NCBI GenBank assembly: GCA_937925595.1
Contig: CALALQ010000419.1
Span: 1 to 6,161, forward strand
Direction of reading: 5' to 3'
From: an uncultured Demequina sp.
Lineage (GTDB): Bacteria; Actinomycetota; Actinomycetes; Actinomycetales; Demequinaceae
Length of the DNA: 6,161 nt
In this document: positions 1-6,011 of the stretch, in pieces
Numbering within the stretch: position 1 is the stretch's first letter
How the letters are laid out: the number at the start of each line of letters is the position of its first letter
Program-made: the position numbers and the translations under genes
Notes under the pieces: model-generated
The model's database searches: none
What the model was told of the DNA's origin: nothing
What the model saw: only the letters and a program-made list of their open reading frames with translations

Positions 1-1203
1 GCCGCGGTAGGCGATACCGTCATCACCCGCCACAACGACCGCCGGCTCCGTGCCGGGCGAGGGTGGGTCCGCAACGGCGACAGGTGGACGGTCACCGAGG
101 TCCGAGACGACGGCTCTCTCACTCTGCGCCGCGCGGGGCGGAAGTGGGGCGCGTCGGTCGTGCTCCCCGCTGGCTATGTGGCCGAGCACCTGGACCTCGG
201 CTACGCCGTGACCTCCTACCGGGCACAGGGCATCACCACCGACACCTCGCACGTGCTGGTCGACGCGAGCATGACGCGAGAGAACCTGTACGTCGCGCTC
301 ACCCGTGGTCGGGAGACGAACCGCGCCTTCGTCGCCGTGGACAAGCCCGACGACACTCACCACGGCCCGCACCCCGGAGACAATACGGAGGTCACCGCAC
401 GCTCGGTGCTGTTCGGAGTGCTCCAGCACGTCGGCGCCGAGCTTTCCGCACACGAGACGATCACCTCCGAGCAGGAGGCATGGGCGAGCATCGGCCAGCT
501 CGCCGCCGAGTACGAGACGATCGCGGCCGCAGCGCAACATGAGAGGTGGGCAAGCCTCGTCCGCGCGTCCGGTCTCACCGATGAGGAGGCCGAGGACGCG
601 ATCGCTTCCCCGGCGTTCGGGGCGCTGACCGCCGAGCTCCGCCGCGCCGAAGCGAACCACCACGACGTCGAGACGCTGCTGCTGCGCCTCGTGCGAGCAC
701 GCGGCTTCACGGACGCCGATGACATCGCCGCGGTCCTCCAATATCGTGTCGGGCGAGCCGCCGCCCGCCCCGCCGGCACTGGCCGCGCCCGAAAGACACC
801 CCGACTGATCGCCGGCCTCATGCCCGAAGCCGTCGGCACGATGAGCGACGAGTTCCGGCAGGCGCTCGCCGAACGCCGTGACCTCATCGAGAGCCGCGCC
901 ACCGCGCTCCTCGATACCGCCCTCACCGAGAGACAGACCTGGACGAAGGCGCTCGGCACAACGCCGAAGGATGTCAAGACCAAGGCGACCTGGCGGCGAC
1001 TGGCTCGTACCGTCGCCGCCTACCGCGACCGCTACGGCATCGCCGACCCAACCCCGCTCGGCGCCCCGGCCGAGGATGACGCGCAGAAGGTCGACGCCGC
1101 CCGAGCCAAGGCCGCGCTCGATCGGGTACGCAGCCTCGCGCGGGGAGCGGGGGAGGAGCCGCCGCGTAGGCCACAACGAGAGCCGGTCCGTCGCTCGCTG
1201 TGA
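1..1203 (+). CDS. MobF/TraA-family conjugative relaxase-helicase, C-terminal part (5' end outside window)
   Basis: Frame 1 is open from the first base to TGA at 1201-1203, giving 400 residues without the start. GTG at 160 is only an internal codon, because coherent protein continues upstream of it. Residues 1-55 look like the SH3-like insert of RecD/TrwC helicases (VGDTVITRHNDRRL, then a GWVRNGDRWTV stretch). Residues 67-79 (GYAVTSYRAQGIT) are superfamily-1 helicase motif V and residues 97-107 (YVALTRGRETN) are motif VI with its arginines. After residue ~110 comes the alpha-helical, Arg/Glu-rich tail typical of actinobacterial TraA proteins, including PRLIAGLMPEA near residue 270 and TVAAYRDRYGI near 336. 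In this family an N-terminal Tyr relaxase nicks oriT and the helicase unwinds the transferred strand; the relaxase domain and Walker motifs lie outside the window. Family assignment is confident. Whether the full protein is intact cannot be seen. GC is high (45/60 at 1081-1140). Confidence 0.9.
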   Translation, partial: AAVGDTVITRHNDRRLRAGRGWVRNGDRWTVTEVRDDGSLTLRRAGRKWGASVVLPAGYVAEHLDLGYAVTSYRAQGITTDTSHVLVDASMTRENLYVALTRGRETNRAFVAVDKPDDTHHGPHPGDNTEVTARSVLFGVLQHVGAELSAHETITSEQEAWASIGQLAAEYETIAAAAQHERWASLVRASGLTDEEAEDAIASPAFGALTAELRRAEANHHDVETLLLRLVRARGFTDADDIAAVLQYRVGRAAARPAGTGRARKTPRLIAGLMPEAVGTMSDEFRQALAERRDLIESRATALLDTALTERQTWTKALGTTPKDVKTKATWRRLARTVAAYRDRYGIADPTPLGAPAEDDAQKVDAARAKAALDRVRSLARGAGEEPPRRPQREPVRRSL

Positions 1204-1261
1204 GCCCGGTGCCCTTCCCGATGTCAAGCCACCGTCCTACAGTGGAGGACGAGGCGGCCTC

Positions 1262-1267
1262 TATATT
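1262..1267 (+). promoter_or_regulatory. Possible -10 element (TATATT) ahead of the small membrane gene
   Basis: TATATT is an AT-rich hexamer, 5/6 to TATAAT, in an otherwise GC-rich 156-bp gap between the relaxase and the gene starting at 1360. No convincing -35 hexamer lies 16-18 bp upstream. Nearby are a short hairpin (CGTCCT 1233-1238 with AGGACG 1246-1251) and a direct repeat GGTTCTT at 1314-1320 and 1324-1330, exactly 10 bp apart. Nothing else is recognisable in the gap. The downstream gene might instead be read through from the relaxase. Confidence 0.25.
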
Positions 1268-1359
1268 GGCGCTGTCGCTCCCCGCGACGGTATGACCACC
1301 CCGCACGCTGGGCGGTTCTTTCAGGTTCTTGTCGCCGAACCCCTGGAAGGACTGTGCCC

Positions 1360-1719
1360 ATGTTCCGGCTCATCTGGGCGGCCAGCGTCCACACCCACAA
1401 CATCCTCAGCTACGCGCCCACCAACCTTCTGATCGCCGCGACCCGGACCCGCCGCGGACTGCGCTGGGGGATCCCGGCGATGCTCGCCGCGAGCCCATAC
1501 CTCCTCGCTGCCCACTGGTGCGCGACCACCATCGAGACCGGCGGCCCCGGTTGGCTCAACCTGGTGCTGCTGCTGTGCGCGTGGAACTCGATCAAGCTGA
1601 CCCTCAACGGGCCGATGACCGTGATCCTACTCATCCGTGCCCGCATCCGAGAGGCAGTCACGTGTCGAGACGCCGTTCGGGCTGGTCGCGTGTCGGTCTC
1701 TTCCCGGGCGTTGCACTGA
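1360..1719 (+). CDS. Small conserved membrane protein of actinobacterial conjugative elements (function unknown)
   Basis: This is a 119-residue protein. ATG 1360 is chosen because GGAAGGA (1345-1351) lies 8 nt upstream; the in-frame GTG at 1354 would sit almost on that site. Residues ~37-55 (GIPAMLAASPYLLAAHWCA) and ~65-92 (two hydrophobic stretches around WLNLVLLLCAWNSIKL) are predicted membrane segments. A basic stretch, TRTRRGLRW (28-36), precedes the first, and an Arg-rich cytoplasmic-type tail follows residue 93. The opening FRLIWAASVHTHNILSYAPTN and the GGPGWLNL motif resemble small proteins often found next to TraA-type relaxases in Actinobacteria, which databases sometimes label as permease-like without support. 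Length and topology are far too small for a transporter. Location beside the relaxase suggests a transfer-related or element-borne membrane role; this is inference. The last ~20 residues look divergent. Confidence 0.75.
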   Translation: MFRLIWAASVHTHNILSYAPTNLLIAATRTRRGLRWGIPAMLAASPYLLAAHWCATTIETGGPGWLNLVLLLCAWNSIKLTLNGPMTVILLIRARIREAVTCRDAVRAGRVSVSSRALH

Positions 1720-1771
1720 GGTTCGCGAGCTCCTCGTCCTGCCGTGAGCGAGGTAGGCGCAAGACGCCGAC

Positions 1772-1856
1772 TGGTAAGTATCGGTGCCTCATGTCACTGT
1801 CTTACCGGGCGCACCTGACACTCAGAGATCGGGTGCTACGATAGGATGGTAAGCAT
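1772..1856 (+). repeat. GGTAAG/CTTACC repeats over the ietAS control region (possible operator)
   Basis: TGGTAAGTAT at 1772-1781 recurs as TGGTAAGCAT at 1847-1856 (9 of 10 bases identical). The inverted hexamer CTTACC lies between them at 1801-1806. The first and middle copies form an inverted repeat with a 22-nt spacer. The third copy covers the expected transcription start and the start codon of the ATPase gene. The arrangement brackets the promoter at 1815-1842 and would suit a regulator, possibly the HTH of the ATPase itself. Binding is inference. The rest of the 1720-1845 gap shows only a small GGCG/CGCC hairpin near 1755-1769. Confidence 0.4.
1815..1842 (+). promoter_or_regulatory. Sigma70-type promoter of the ietAS operon
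   Basis: The -35 hexamer CTGACA (1815-1820) is 5/6 to TTGACA. A 16-bp spacer leads to the -10 hexamer TACGAT (1837-1842), preceded by an extended -10 TG (TGC at 1834-1836). Transcription would start near 1848-1850. That puts the start just upstream of ATG 1855 and inside or past ATG 1846, so the transcript would have almost no leader, which is common in actinobacteria. Confidence 0.6.
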
Positions 1857-3012
1857 GGCGACTGCAGGGAACAAGAGTTACCACGCTCCCGATGGACTTG
1901 AGCGTGCTGTGGTCGACCTCGTTCGCGTCGGTACGCGTGGTCATGGTGCGGGCGTGCGGCAACTCGCGTCACGGCTGATGCGGTCGGTCCCGACCGGCGT
2001 TCAGGATATCGAGTCATTCCGTGACGCCGTGCATCAGGCTATCGCGGCTGGTTCCGATGCGACCGAGTTGCGTTACGTTTCGGGTGCCGTCCCGACAGAG
2101 GGGGACAGCGCGCAACCGCTGGTGGACATCGACCTCCTGCCAGATGGTGAGGGACTCGTCCTCAGCGATGACGTGATGGCCGAGCTCCGTGAAGTGCTGC
2201 TGGAGCGTCGCCGTGCCGACGAGTTGCGACGGGCGGGCGCGGGCCTGACTCGTACGCTCCTCCTGAGCGGACCCCCCGGTGTCGGAAAGACGATGACGGC
2301 CCGGTGGCTGGCTCAGTCGCTCCAACTGCCACTGCTGTCCCTTGACCTGTCGTCCGTTGTCTCCAGCTACCTCGGGAGCTCCGGACGGAATATCAAGTCC
2401 GTTCTCGACTACGCGAAGAGCGGTCCTTGTGTGTTGCTCCTGGACGAGTTCGACGCCATCGCTAAGCGTCGGGACGACGATTCTGACATCGGTGAACTCA
2501 AGCGCATTGTCAATGTGATCTTGGTCGAACTCGACCGGTGGCCCGACACCAGTTTGCTGATCGCAGCGACCAATCACCCGCAACTCCTCGACACGGCAGT
2601 TGAGCGGCGCTTCGACCGCTCTCTGGTTCTGTCTCTTCCAGCTGACGAGGAACGTCGCGCCATCCTGGACAACCTCGCCACGGGCTTCGAGGGCGTCGAC
2701 ACGGACGCTCTCGTTCTCGCGACCGAGCTCACATCCGGGACGACGAGTTCCGACCTCACACGACTCTGGGCACTCGCGCACAGACGTTCGATCCTCAACG
2801 GCTCCGCGGTCACAGACGAACTTCTTAGCCAGCTGGCGCGTCACATCGGGGAGGCCGGCCCCCACCGTGACAGGCTCTTCTTGATCATGCGGGACAAGTT
2901 GGGGATGTCGAACAGGCAAATCGCCGCGCTTATGGGTGTGAGTCATCCGACCGTCGCCGCCGGTATCAAACGAGCAGAAGGAGTCCAGCGTGGCGGACGT
3001 GCGAAGCAATGA
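1855..3012 (+). CDS. ietA: IetA-like AAA+ ATPase with C-terminal helix-turn-helix (IetAS system)
   Basis: This is a 385-residue AAA+ ATPase. ATG 1855 is preferred over in-frame ATG 1846 because AGGA lies 8 nt upstream and the promoter would start transcription near 1849. Domains: an N-terminal region (1-~105) without a recognised fold; Walker A GPPGVGKT (139-146); Walker B VLLLDEFD (193-200); sensor 1 AATN (237-240); the arginine-finger-type RRFDR (251-255); and a SGTTSSDL sensor-2-type segment (294-301) like FtsH/Cdc48-class enzymes. A C-terminal segment ~340-380 (core MSNRQIAALMGVSHPTVAAG) reads as a DNA-binding HTH, an unusual addition. No membrane segment or signal peptide is seen. It overlaps the protease gene by 23 nt. 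By analogy with IetA of the Agrobacterium Ti plasmid, it should restrain or direct the partner protease, acting as antitoxin or sensor. The repeats at its promoter suggest autoregulation (inference). GC is lower than the relaxase (31/60 at 2461-2520). Confidence 0.85.
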   Translation: MATAGNKSYHAPDGLERAVVDLVRVGTRGHGAGVRQLASRLMRSVPTGVQDIESFRDAVHQAIAAGSDATELRYVSGAVPTEGDSAQPLVDIDLLPDGEGLVLSDDVMAELREVLLERRRADELRRAGAGLTRTLLLSGPPGVGKTMTARWLAQSLQLPLLSLDLSSVVSSYLGSSGRNIKSVLDYAKSGPCVLLLDEFDAIAKRRDDDSDIGELKRIVNVILVELDRWPDTSLLIAATNHPQLLDTAVERRFDRSLVLSLPADEERRAILDNLATGFEGVDTDALVLATELTSGTTSSDLTRLWALAHRRSILNGSAVTDELLSQLARHIGEAGPHRDRLFLIMRDKLGMSNRQIAALMGVSHPTVAAGIKRAEGVQRGGRAKQ

Positions 3013-5377
3013 AGCTGTATCGCGACCGCTTCTCGTCAACGGGGAAGCACTGAAACTTGATGTTCAAGCGCCTCGCTCCGGTGGTGGCGAGAAGCACGAA
3101 CCACAGACCGTCGAGCAGGCGCAGAGCATTCTCGCTCCCCAGGTGGCCGCTGCGACCGAAGCCGTTGCGACGTTGCCACAGACACTTCGGGCAAGTGATC
3201 GTGTCTACGTCGAGGCCAAGCTGCTCCCGAACTATCTCGCAGCGTCGTACTTTCCGACCGAGCTCCTGGCACATGTCGGCGCATCTCCGGTCGGTTCACG
3301 GGCAGATGTCGGCTTATACGTCACGAAAGCGAAGAGCGTCGAAGCCCAGACGCGACGACTCATCTTCACTGTCTCGGACGGCGGCCTGATTGAGCTCCGA
3401 CGGCTCATCACGGAAGGCGGACGAAACCGGACCGAAAACCAAGCCTTCGCACAGATACGCGAGCTAAGCGAAATAGCGCTGCCGCGTCAATCCGATGTCT
3501 TGCGAGCGCCGGAAGCGTCCGAGAAGCAGGTCGAGTCCACTGCGCGGCGAGTCTGGGAAGCGGTCCTGCACCCACGAACTTCGAGACTTGGTGAGCCGAT
3601 ACCGCTCGATGAAGAAACACTCGAACGCTGGTTTGCGCTTATCCTGGACGAAGGCGGTGAGGTTCACCGTGACTACGTCCGTCGTGTCGGCGGGTTGACC
3701 TTCACTCCAGTAAGCCTCGACGTCGAGCGGGCATCCTCTCTTGCCAGATTCAATCCGCTACGCGTACTCCGTCCCATGCCAGCGATCCGACCCCGACCGC
3801 GTTTCGGCACTCGCAGCGTCCAGCGACTGGCCGCGCCGCCGACGAACCAACCTGTCCTCTCCAGCGTGTCGGTCGCGGTATTCGACGGGGGCGTGGATAC
3901 GACCCGCAGGAACGGCTCCCTGTTCGTCATCCCAACGCACGACCTCACACCAGAGGCGCCGGATCAGGACGAACTCGATCACGGCACAGGGGTCACGGGA
4001 GCCGTTCTCTACGGTCTCGTCGCACCTGGCCAGCAAGCGTCAACGCCCCCACTTCCCGTTGAAAGCTACAGAGTCCTCCCTGCTCCGAACATTCCCGGAG
4101 ACCTTGAAGGCTATTGGGTTCTCGACCGAATCAAGGAGGAAGTCGAGGCCAAGGGTCATCGCCTCGTCAACCTGAGCCTTGGTCCAACTCTCGCTGTGGA
4201 GGACGACATGGAGCCAAACCGATGGACGAGCGAACTCGATCAGCTGGCCTGGGAGAAGGACGTGCTGTTCGTCGTCGCTGCCGGTAACGACGGCGATCAG
4301 GACCAGATGACCGGCCTGCATCGCGTCCAGGTGCCAGCTGATATGGCCAACGGGGTGGCTGTCGGCGCATGCGATGCCCCCGCTCCGGAGAAGCCCTGGG
4401 CGCGGGCTCCGTATTCGTCGATGGGGCCGGGCCGCCACGGAGCACGCGTCCAGCCCCTCGGCGTCCAGTTCGGCGGCAGCGACAATCGGATGTTCAACGT
4501 TGTCCGAGCAGACGGCAGCTTCCTTGAAGCAGCCGGAACAAGTTTCGCTGCGCCAGTGACAACGCACGCTCTCGCTGACCTCGTCACACGACTTCCTCGG
4601 GTCAACAGCAGCGTCCTCCGAGCCTTCACTACCCACTTCGCCGAACGCCCGAGAAACCATGTGAAGCTCCGCGACGAGGTGGGCTACGGACGCCAGCCAC
4701 TCAGCTTCGATGAGGTACTGGATTGCGCGCCCAACGAGGCACACGTCCTGTACGTCGATGAAATCGAGCGCGGTGACCTTCTTGGATATCAAGTTCCTGT
4801 AGCCGATCCGGCCACCACCGACGTGCAACTCCAAATCACGCTTGCCTACGCATCACCCGTCGATCCGACGCAGCCGACCGAGTACACCAGCGCTTCTCTC
4901 GAACTCGTTCTGCGACCGCATCACCGAATCCACACGTTCACCCCGCCGAAGGGACTACCTGACAAGAAGCAAACTCTGGACATCGGTGGCGCCACCGCAC
5001 GCGCGCTTCTCGCTAGGGGATGGACGCCCAGTCAGGAACCCGTCACCAAGACGCTCGGTGCTGCGAAGAGAGGCGCCTCGGAAGCGCAACTGCGAGACAG
5101 TGGGAAGTGGGAGACTGTCCGCCACTACCGAGTGGCTTTGAAGTCCAGCGAGGTCGAGCTGCCAAGACTTGAGCTGTCCTACGTCGCGCGCCGAAGTGGA
5201 GCCCTCGACAACTCGCCCACCAAGATTCCCTTCGCGCTCCTCGTCTCGGTCGTTGACGAATCGGGAACAACCGACGTGTACGACTCAATCCGTACACGAT
5301 TTGGAGCCCTCCGGCCCGTGCAGCGTGCGCGGACGCGGGTGCGCACAAGAGGCTCGTCGTCCTCCCACTGGTACTGA
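2990..5377 (+). CDS. ietS: IetS-like cytoplasmic subtilisin-family (S8) serine protease (IetAS system)
   Basis: This is a 795-residue protein starting at GTG 2990, with Shine-Dalgarno AGAAGGAG (2976-2983) 6 nt upstream inside the end of the ATPase gene, so translation is probably coupled. Residues 1-~285 form an N-terminal domain with VEAKLLPNYLAASYFPTELL (~74-93) and VGSR (101-104), as seen in other S8 proteases paired with AAA ATPases. The S8 catalytic domain follows: Asp299 in VAVFDGGVD, His331 in DHGTGV, oxyanion Asn433 in VVAAGNDG, and nucleophile Ser518 in GTSFAAP. All four are intact, so the enzyme should be active. Residues ~575-765 are a beta-rich C-terminal region. The tail is Arg-rich (RARTRVRTRG) and ends SSSSHWY. 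There is no signal peptide, propeptide or membrane segment, so it should act inside the cell, unlike secreted subtilisins. In IetAS the protease is the toxic effector held in check by the ATPase. Its substrate is unknown. Confidence 0.88.
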   Translation: MADVRSNEAVSRPLLVNGEALKLDVQAPRSGGGEKHEPQTVEQAQSILAPQVAAATEAVATLPQTLRASDRVYVEAKLLPNYLAASYFPTELLAHVGASPVGSRADVGLYVTKAKSVEAQTRRLIFTVSDGGLIELRRLITEGGRNRTENQAFAQIRELSEIALPRQSDVLRAPEASEKQVESTARRVWEAVLHPRTSRLGEPIPLDEETLERWFALILDEGGEVHRDYVRRVGGLTFTPVSLDVERASSLARFNPLRVLRPMPAIRPRPRFGTRSVQRLAAPPTNQPVLSSVSVAVFDGGVDTTRRNGSLFVIPTHDLTPEAPDQDELDHGTGVTGAVLYGLVAPGQQASTPPLPVESYRVLPAPNIPGDLEGYWVLDRIKEEVEAKGHRLVNLSLGPTLAVEDDMEPNRWTSELDQLAWEKDVLFVVAAGNDGDQDQMTGLHRVQVPADMANGVAVGACDAPAPEKPWARAPYSSMGPGRHGARVQPLGVQFGGSDNRMFNVVRADGSFLEAAGTSFAAPVTTHALADLVTRLPRVNSSVLRAFTTHFAERPRNHVKLRDEVGYGRQPLSFDEVLDCAPNEAHVLYVDEIERGDLLGYQVPVADPATTDVQLQITLAYASPVDPTQPTEYTSASLELVLRPHHRIHTFTPPKGLPDKKQTLDIGGATARALLARGWTPSQEPVTKTLGAAKRGASEAQLRDSGKWETVRHYRVALKSSEVELPRLELSYVARRSGALDNSPTKIPFALLVSVVDESGTTDVYDSIRTRFGALRPVQRARTRVRTRGSSSSHWY

Positions 5378-5440
5378 GGACCTAACACCGCCGCGCCACT
5401 TCCGCCCACCGAGCACTCGTGGCGTGCCGCCCCTGATCGC

Positions 5441-5464
5441 TTCGACGTCGAACCGGCAACCGGC
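5441..5464 (+). repeat. 12-bp palindrome plus 7-bp tandem repeat upstream of the SOS box
   Basis: TTCGACGTCGAA (5441-5452) is a perfect palindrome. It overlaps AACCGGC repeated in tandem at 5451-5457 and 5458-5464. It lies 20 bp ahead of the LexA box in the 203-bp gap between the protease gene and the DUF2188 gene. It could be a binding site for a dimeric regulator; no family is recognised. The rest of 5378-5440 shows only a weak CGCCAC/GTGGCG stem (5394-5399 with 5419-5424). Confidence 0.3.
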
Positions 5465-5471
5465 GTGTCGG

Positions 5472-5487
5472 TCGAACATGTGTTCGA
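5472..5487 (+). promoter_or_regulatory. LexA (SOS) box, perfect match to the actinobacterial/Bacillus consensus
   Basis: TCGAACATGTGTTCGA has two perfect inverted half-sites (TCGAAC and GTTCGA) with a 4-nt centre, matching the known LexA operator of mycobacteria and Bacillus (GAAC-N4-GTTC core with flanking TC/GA). It lies 93 bp upstream of the DUF2188 gene start and downstream of the protease gene. The nearest -10-like hexamer is GAGAAT (5497-5502), so LexA would overlap the -35 zone, as is usual for SOS promoters. The site is symmetric, but no gene runs leftward from it, so the rightward gene is the likely target. The element itself is very clear; its regulated gene is inferred. Confidence 0.8.
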
Positions 5488-5580
5488 TGCGTAGGGGAGA
5501 ATACCAAGCATGATGCGATAGCTCGGCGTCCGGTCCACCAGCCCCTCGTCGGCTTCGCCCGGTGCGAGAGGAGGTGAGAC

Positions 5581-5817
5581 ATGAGCAAGAACGGCGACTA
5601 TTCGGTCGTCCCGCGCGGAGACGGGTGGGCGGCTGTTGGCCACGGTAACTCCCGTGCGTCATCGCTCCACCGCACTCAGGCGGATGCCTATGCCGCGGCG
5701 CGCGACTACTCCGCCGGCCGCGGCGGTGGAGAGGTCTTGATTCACGGCCGCGATGGACGGATTCGTGACAAGAACACGATCGCTCCAGCGCACGACCCAC
5801 GCAACATCAAGGGCTAG
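5581..5817 (+). CDS. DUF2188-family small protein
   Basis: This is a 78-residue protein starting at ATG 5581 behind an almost perfect ribosome binding site, AGGAGGTGA (5569-5577). The sequence has the DUF2188 pattern: an opening YSVVPRGDGWAAVGHGNSRA (residues 7-26), a central alanine-rich helix with TQADAYAAARDYSA, and the hallmark VLIHGRDGRIRDKNTI near residues 52-67. The family is small, cytoplasmic and of unknown biochemical function; no catalytic residues are known. Placement behind a perfect LexA box suggests induction by DNA damage (inference), and the strong ribosome binding site suggests high translation when transcribed. A strong hairpin terminator follows 8 nt after the stop, so it is probably monocistronic. 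Confidence 0.85.
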   Translation: MSKNGDYSVVPRGDGWAAVGHGNSRASSLHRTQADAYAAARDYSAGRGGGEVLIHGRDGRIRDKNTIAPAHDPRNIKG

Positions 5818-5825
5818 AAACCCGC

Positions 5826-5867
5826 GAGCGCCGGGCCGGCGAAGGGGAAGTCGTCGGCCCGGCGCTT
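5826..5867 (+). terminator. Strong intrinsic hairpin terminator of the DUF2188 gene
   Basis: The arm 5826-5842 pairs with 5851-5867. The core GCGCCGGGCCG (5828-5838) against CGGCCCGGCGC (5855-5865) is perfect, extended by further pairs on both sides (two of them G-T), with an 8-nt loop. It is followed by TTGTC rather than a full T-run, as is usual for actinobacterial terminators. Confidence 0.8.
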
Positions 5868-6011
5868 GTCACCAATGACCAGAGTTCGTTGCTTGCGTAC
5901 TGACGTGCGCGCATCGATTGATTGCGCTTGCGTCGCCCGACGCCCAGCATCGCATCGCAAGCGGCGGCGTCCGCGCGGCGTGCGGATCTTATAGAAGGAG
6001 AAGGTAAGGCC
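5868..6011. other. Non-coding gap with short direct and inverted repeats
   Basis: No supportable gene lies in these 144 bases. GCTTGCGT occurs at 5891-5898 and again at 5926-5933. CGCTTGCG (5925-5932) pairs perfectly with CGCAAGCG (5956-5963) across a 23-nt loop. The tandem ATCGCATCGC sits at 5949-5958. AT-richer bases around 5987-5994 (CTTATAG) precede a ribosome binding site and could be a -10 element. The function of the repeats is unknown. Confidence 0.35.

Noticed and set aside
357..983. 208-codon minus-strand frame opposite the relaxase
   Set aside because: The Ser/Arg/Ala-rich translation is typical of an antisense shadow; the plus frame is clearly the relaxase tail.
160..1203. GTG 160 as the true start of an independent 347-residue protein
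   Set aside because: The frame is open to base 1 and the upstream residues match the helicase domain, so the gene is truncated by the window edge, not initiated here.
2014..3039. 341-codon open frame on the minus strand opposite the ATPase gene
   Set aside because: It lies antisense to a gene with complete AAA+ motifs, has low-complexity shadow-like composition and no recognisable domain; long antisense frames are expected in GC-rich coding DNA.
4040..4834. 264-codon open frame on the minus strand opposite the protease gene
   Set aside because: It is a shadow of the S8 catalytic domain coding sequence, with no ribosome binding site or family resemblance.
5394..5424. CGCCAC/GTGGCG stem after the protease gene as a terminator
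   Set aside because: It has only 6 bp of stem with a 19-nt loop and no T-rich tail; too weak to call.
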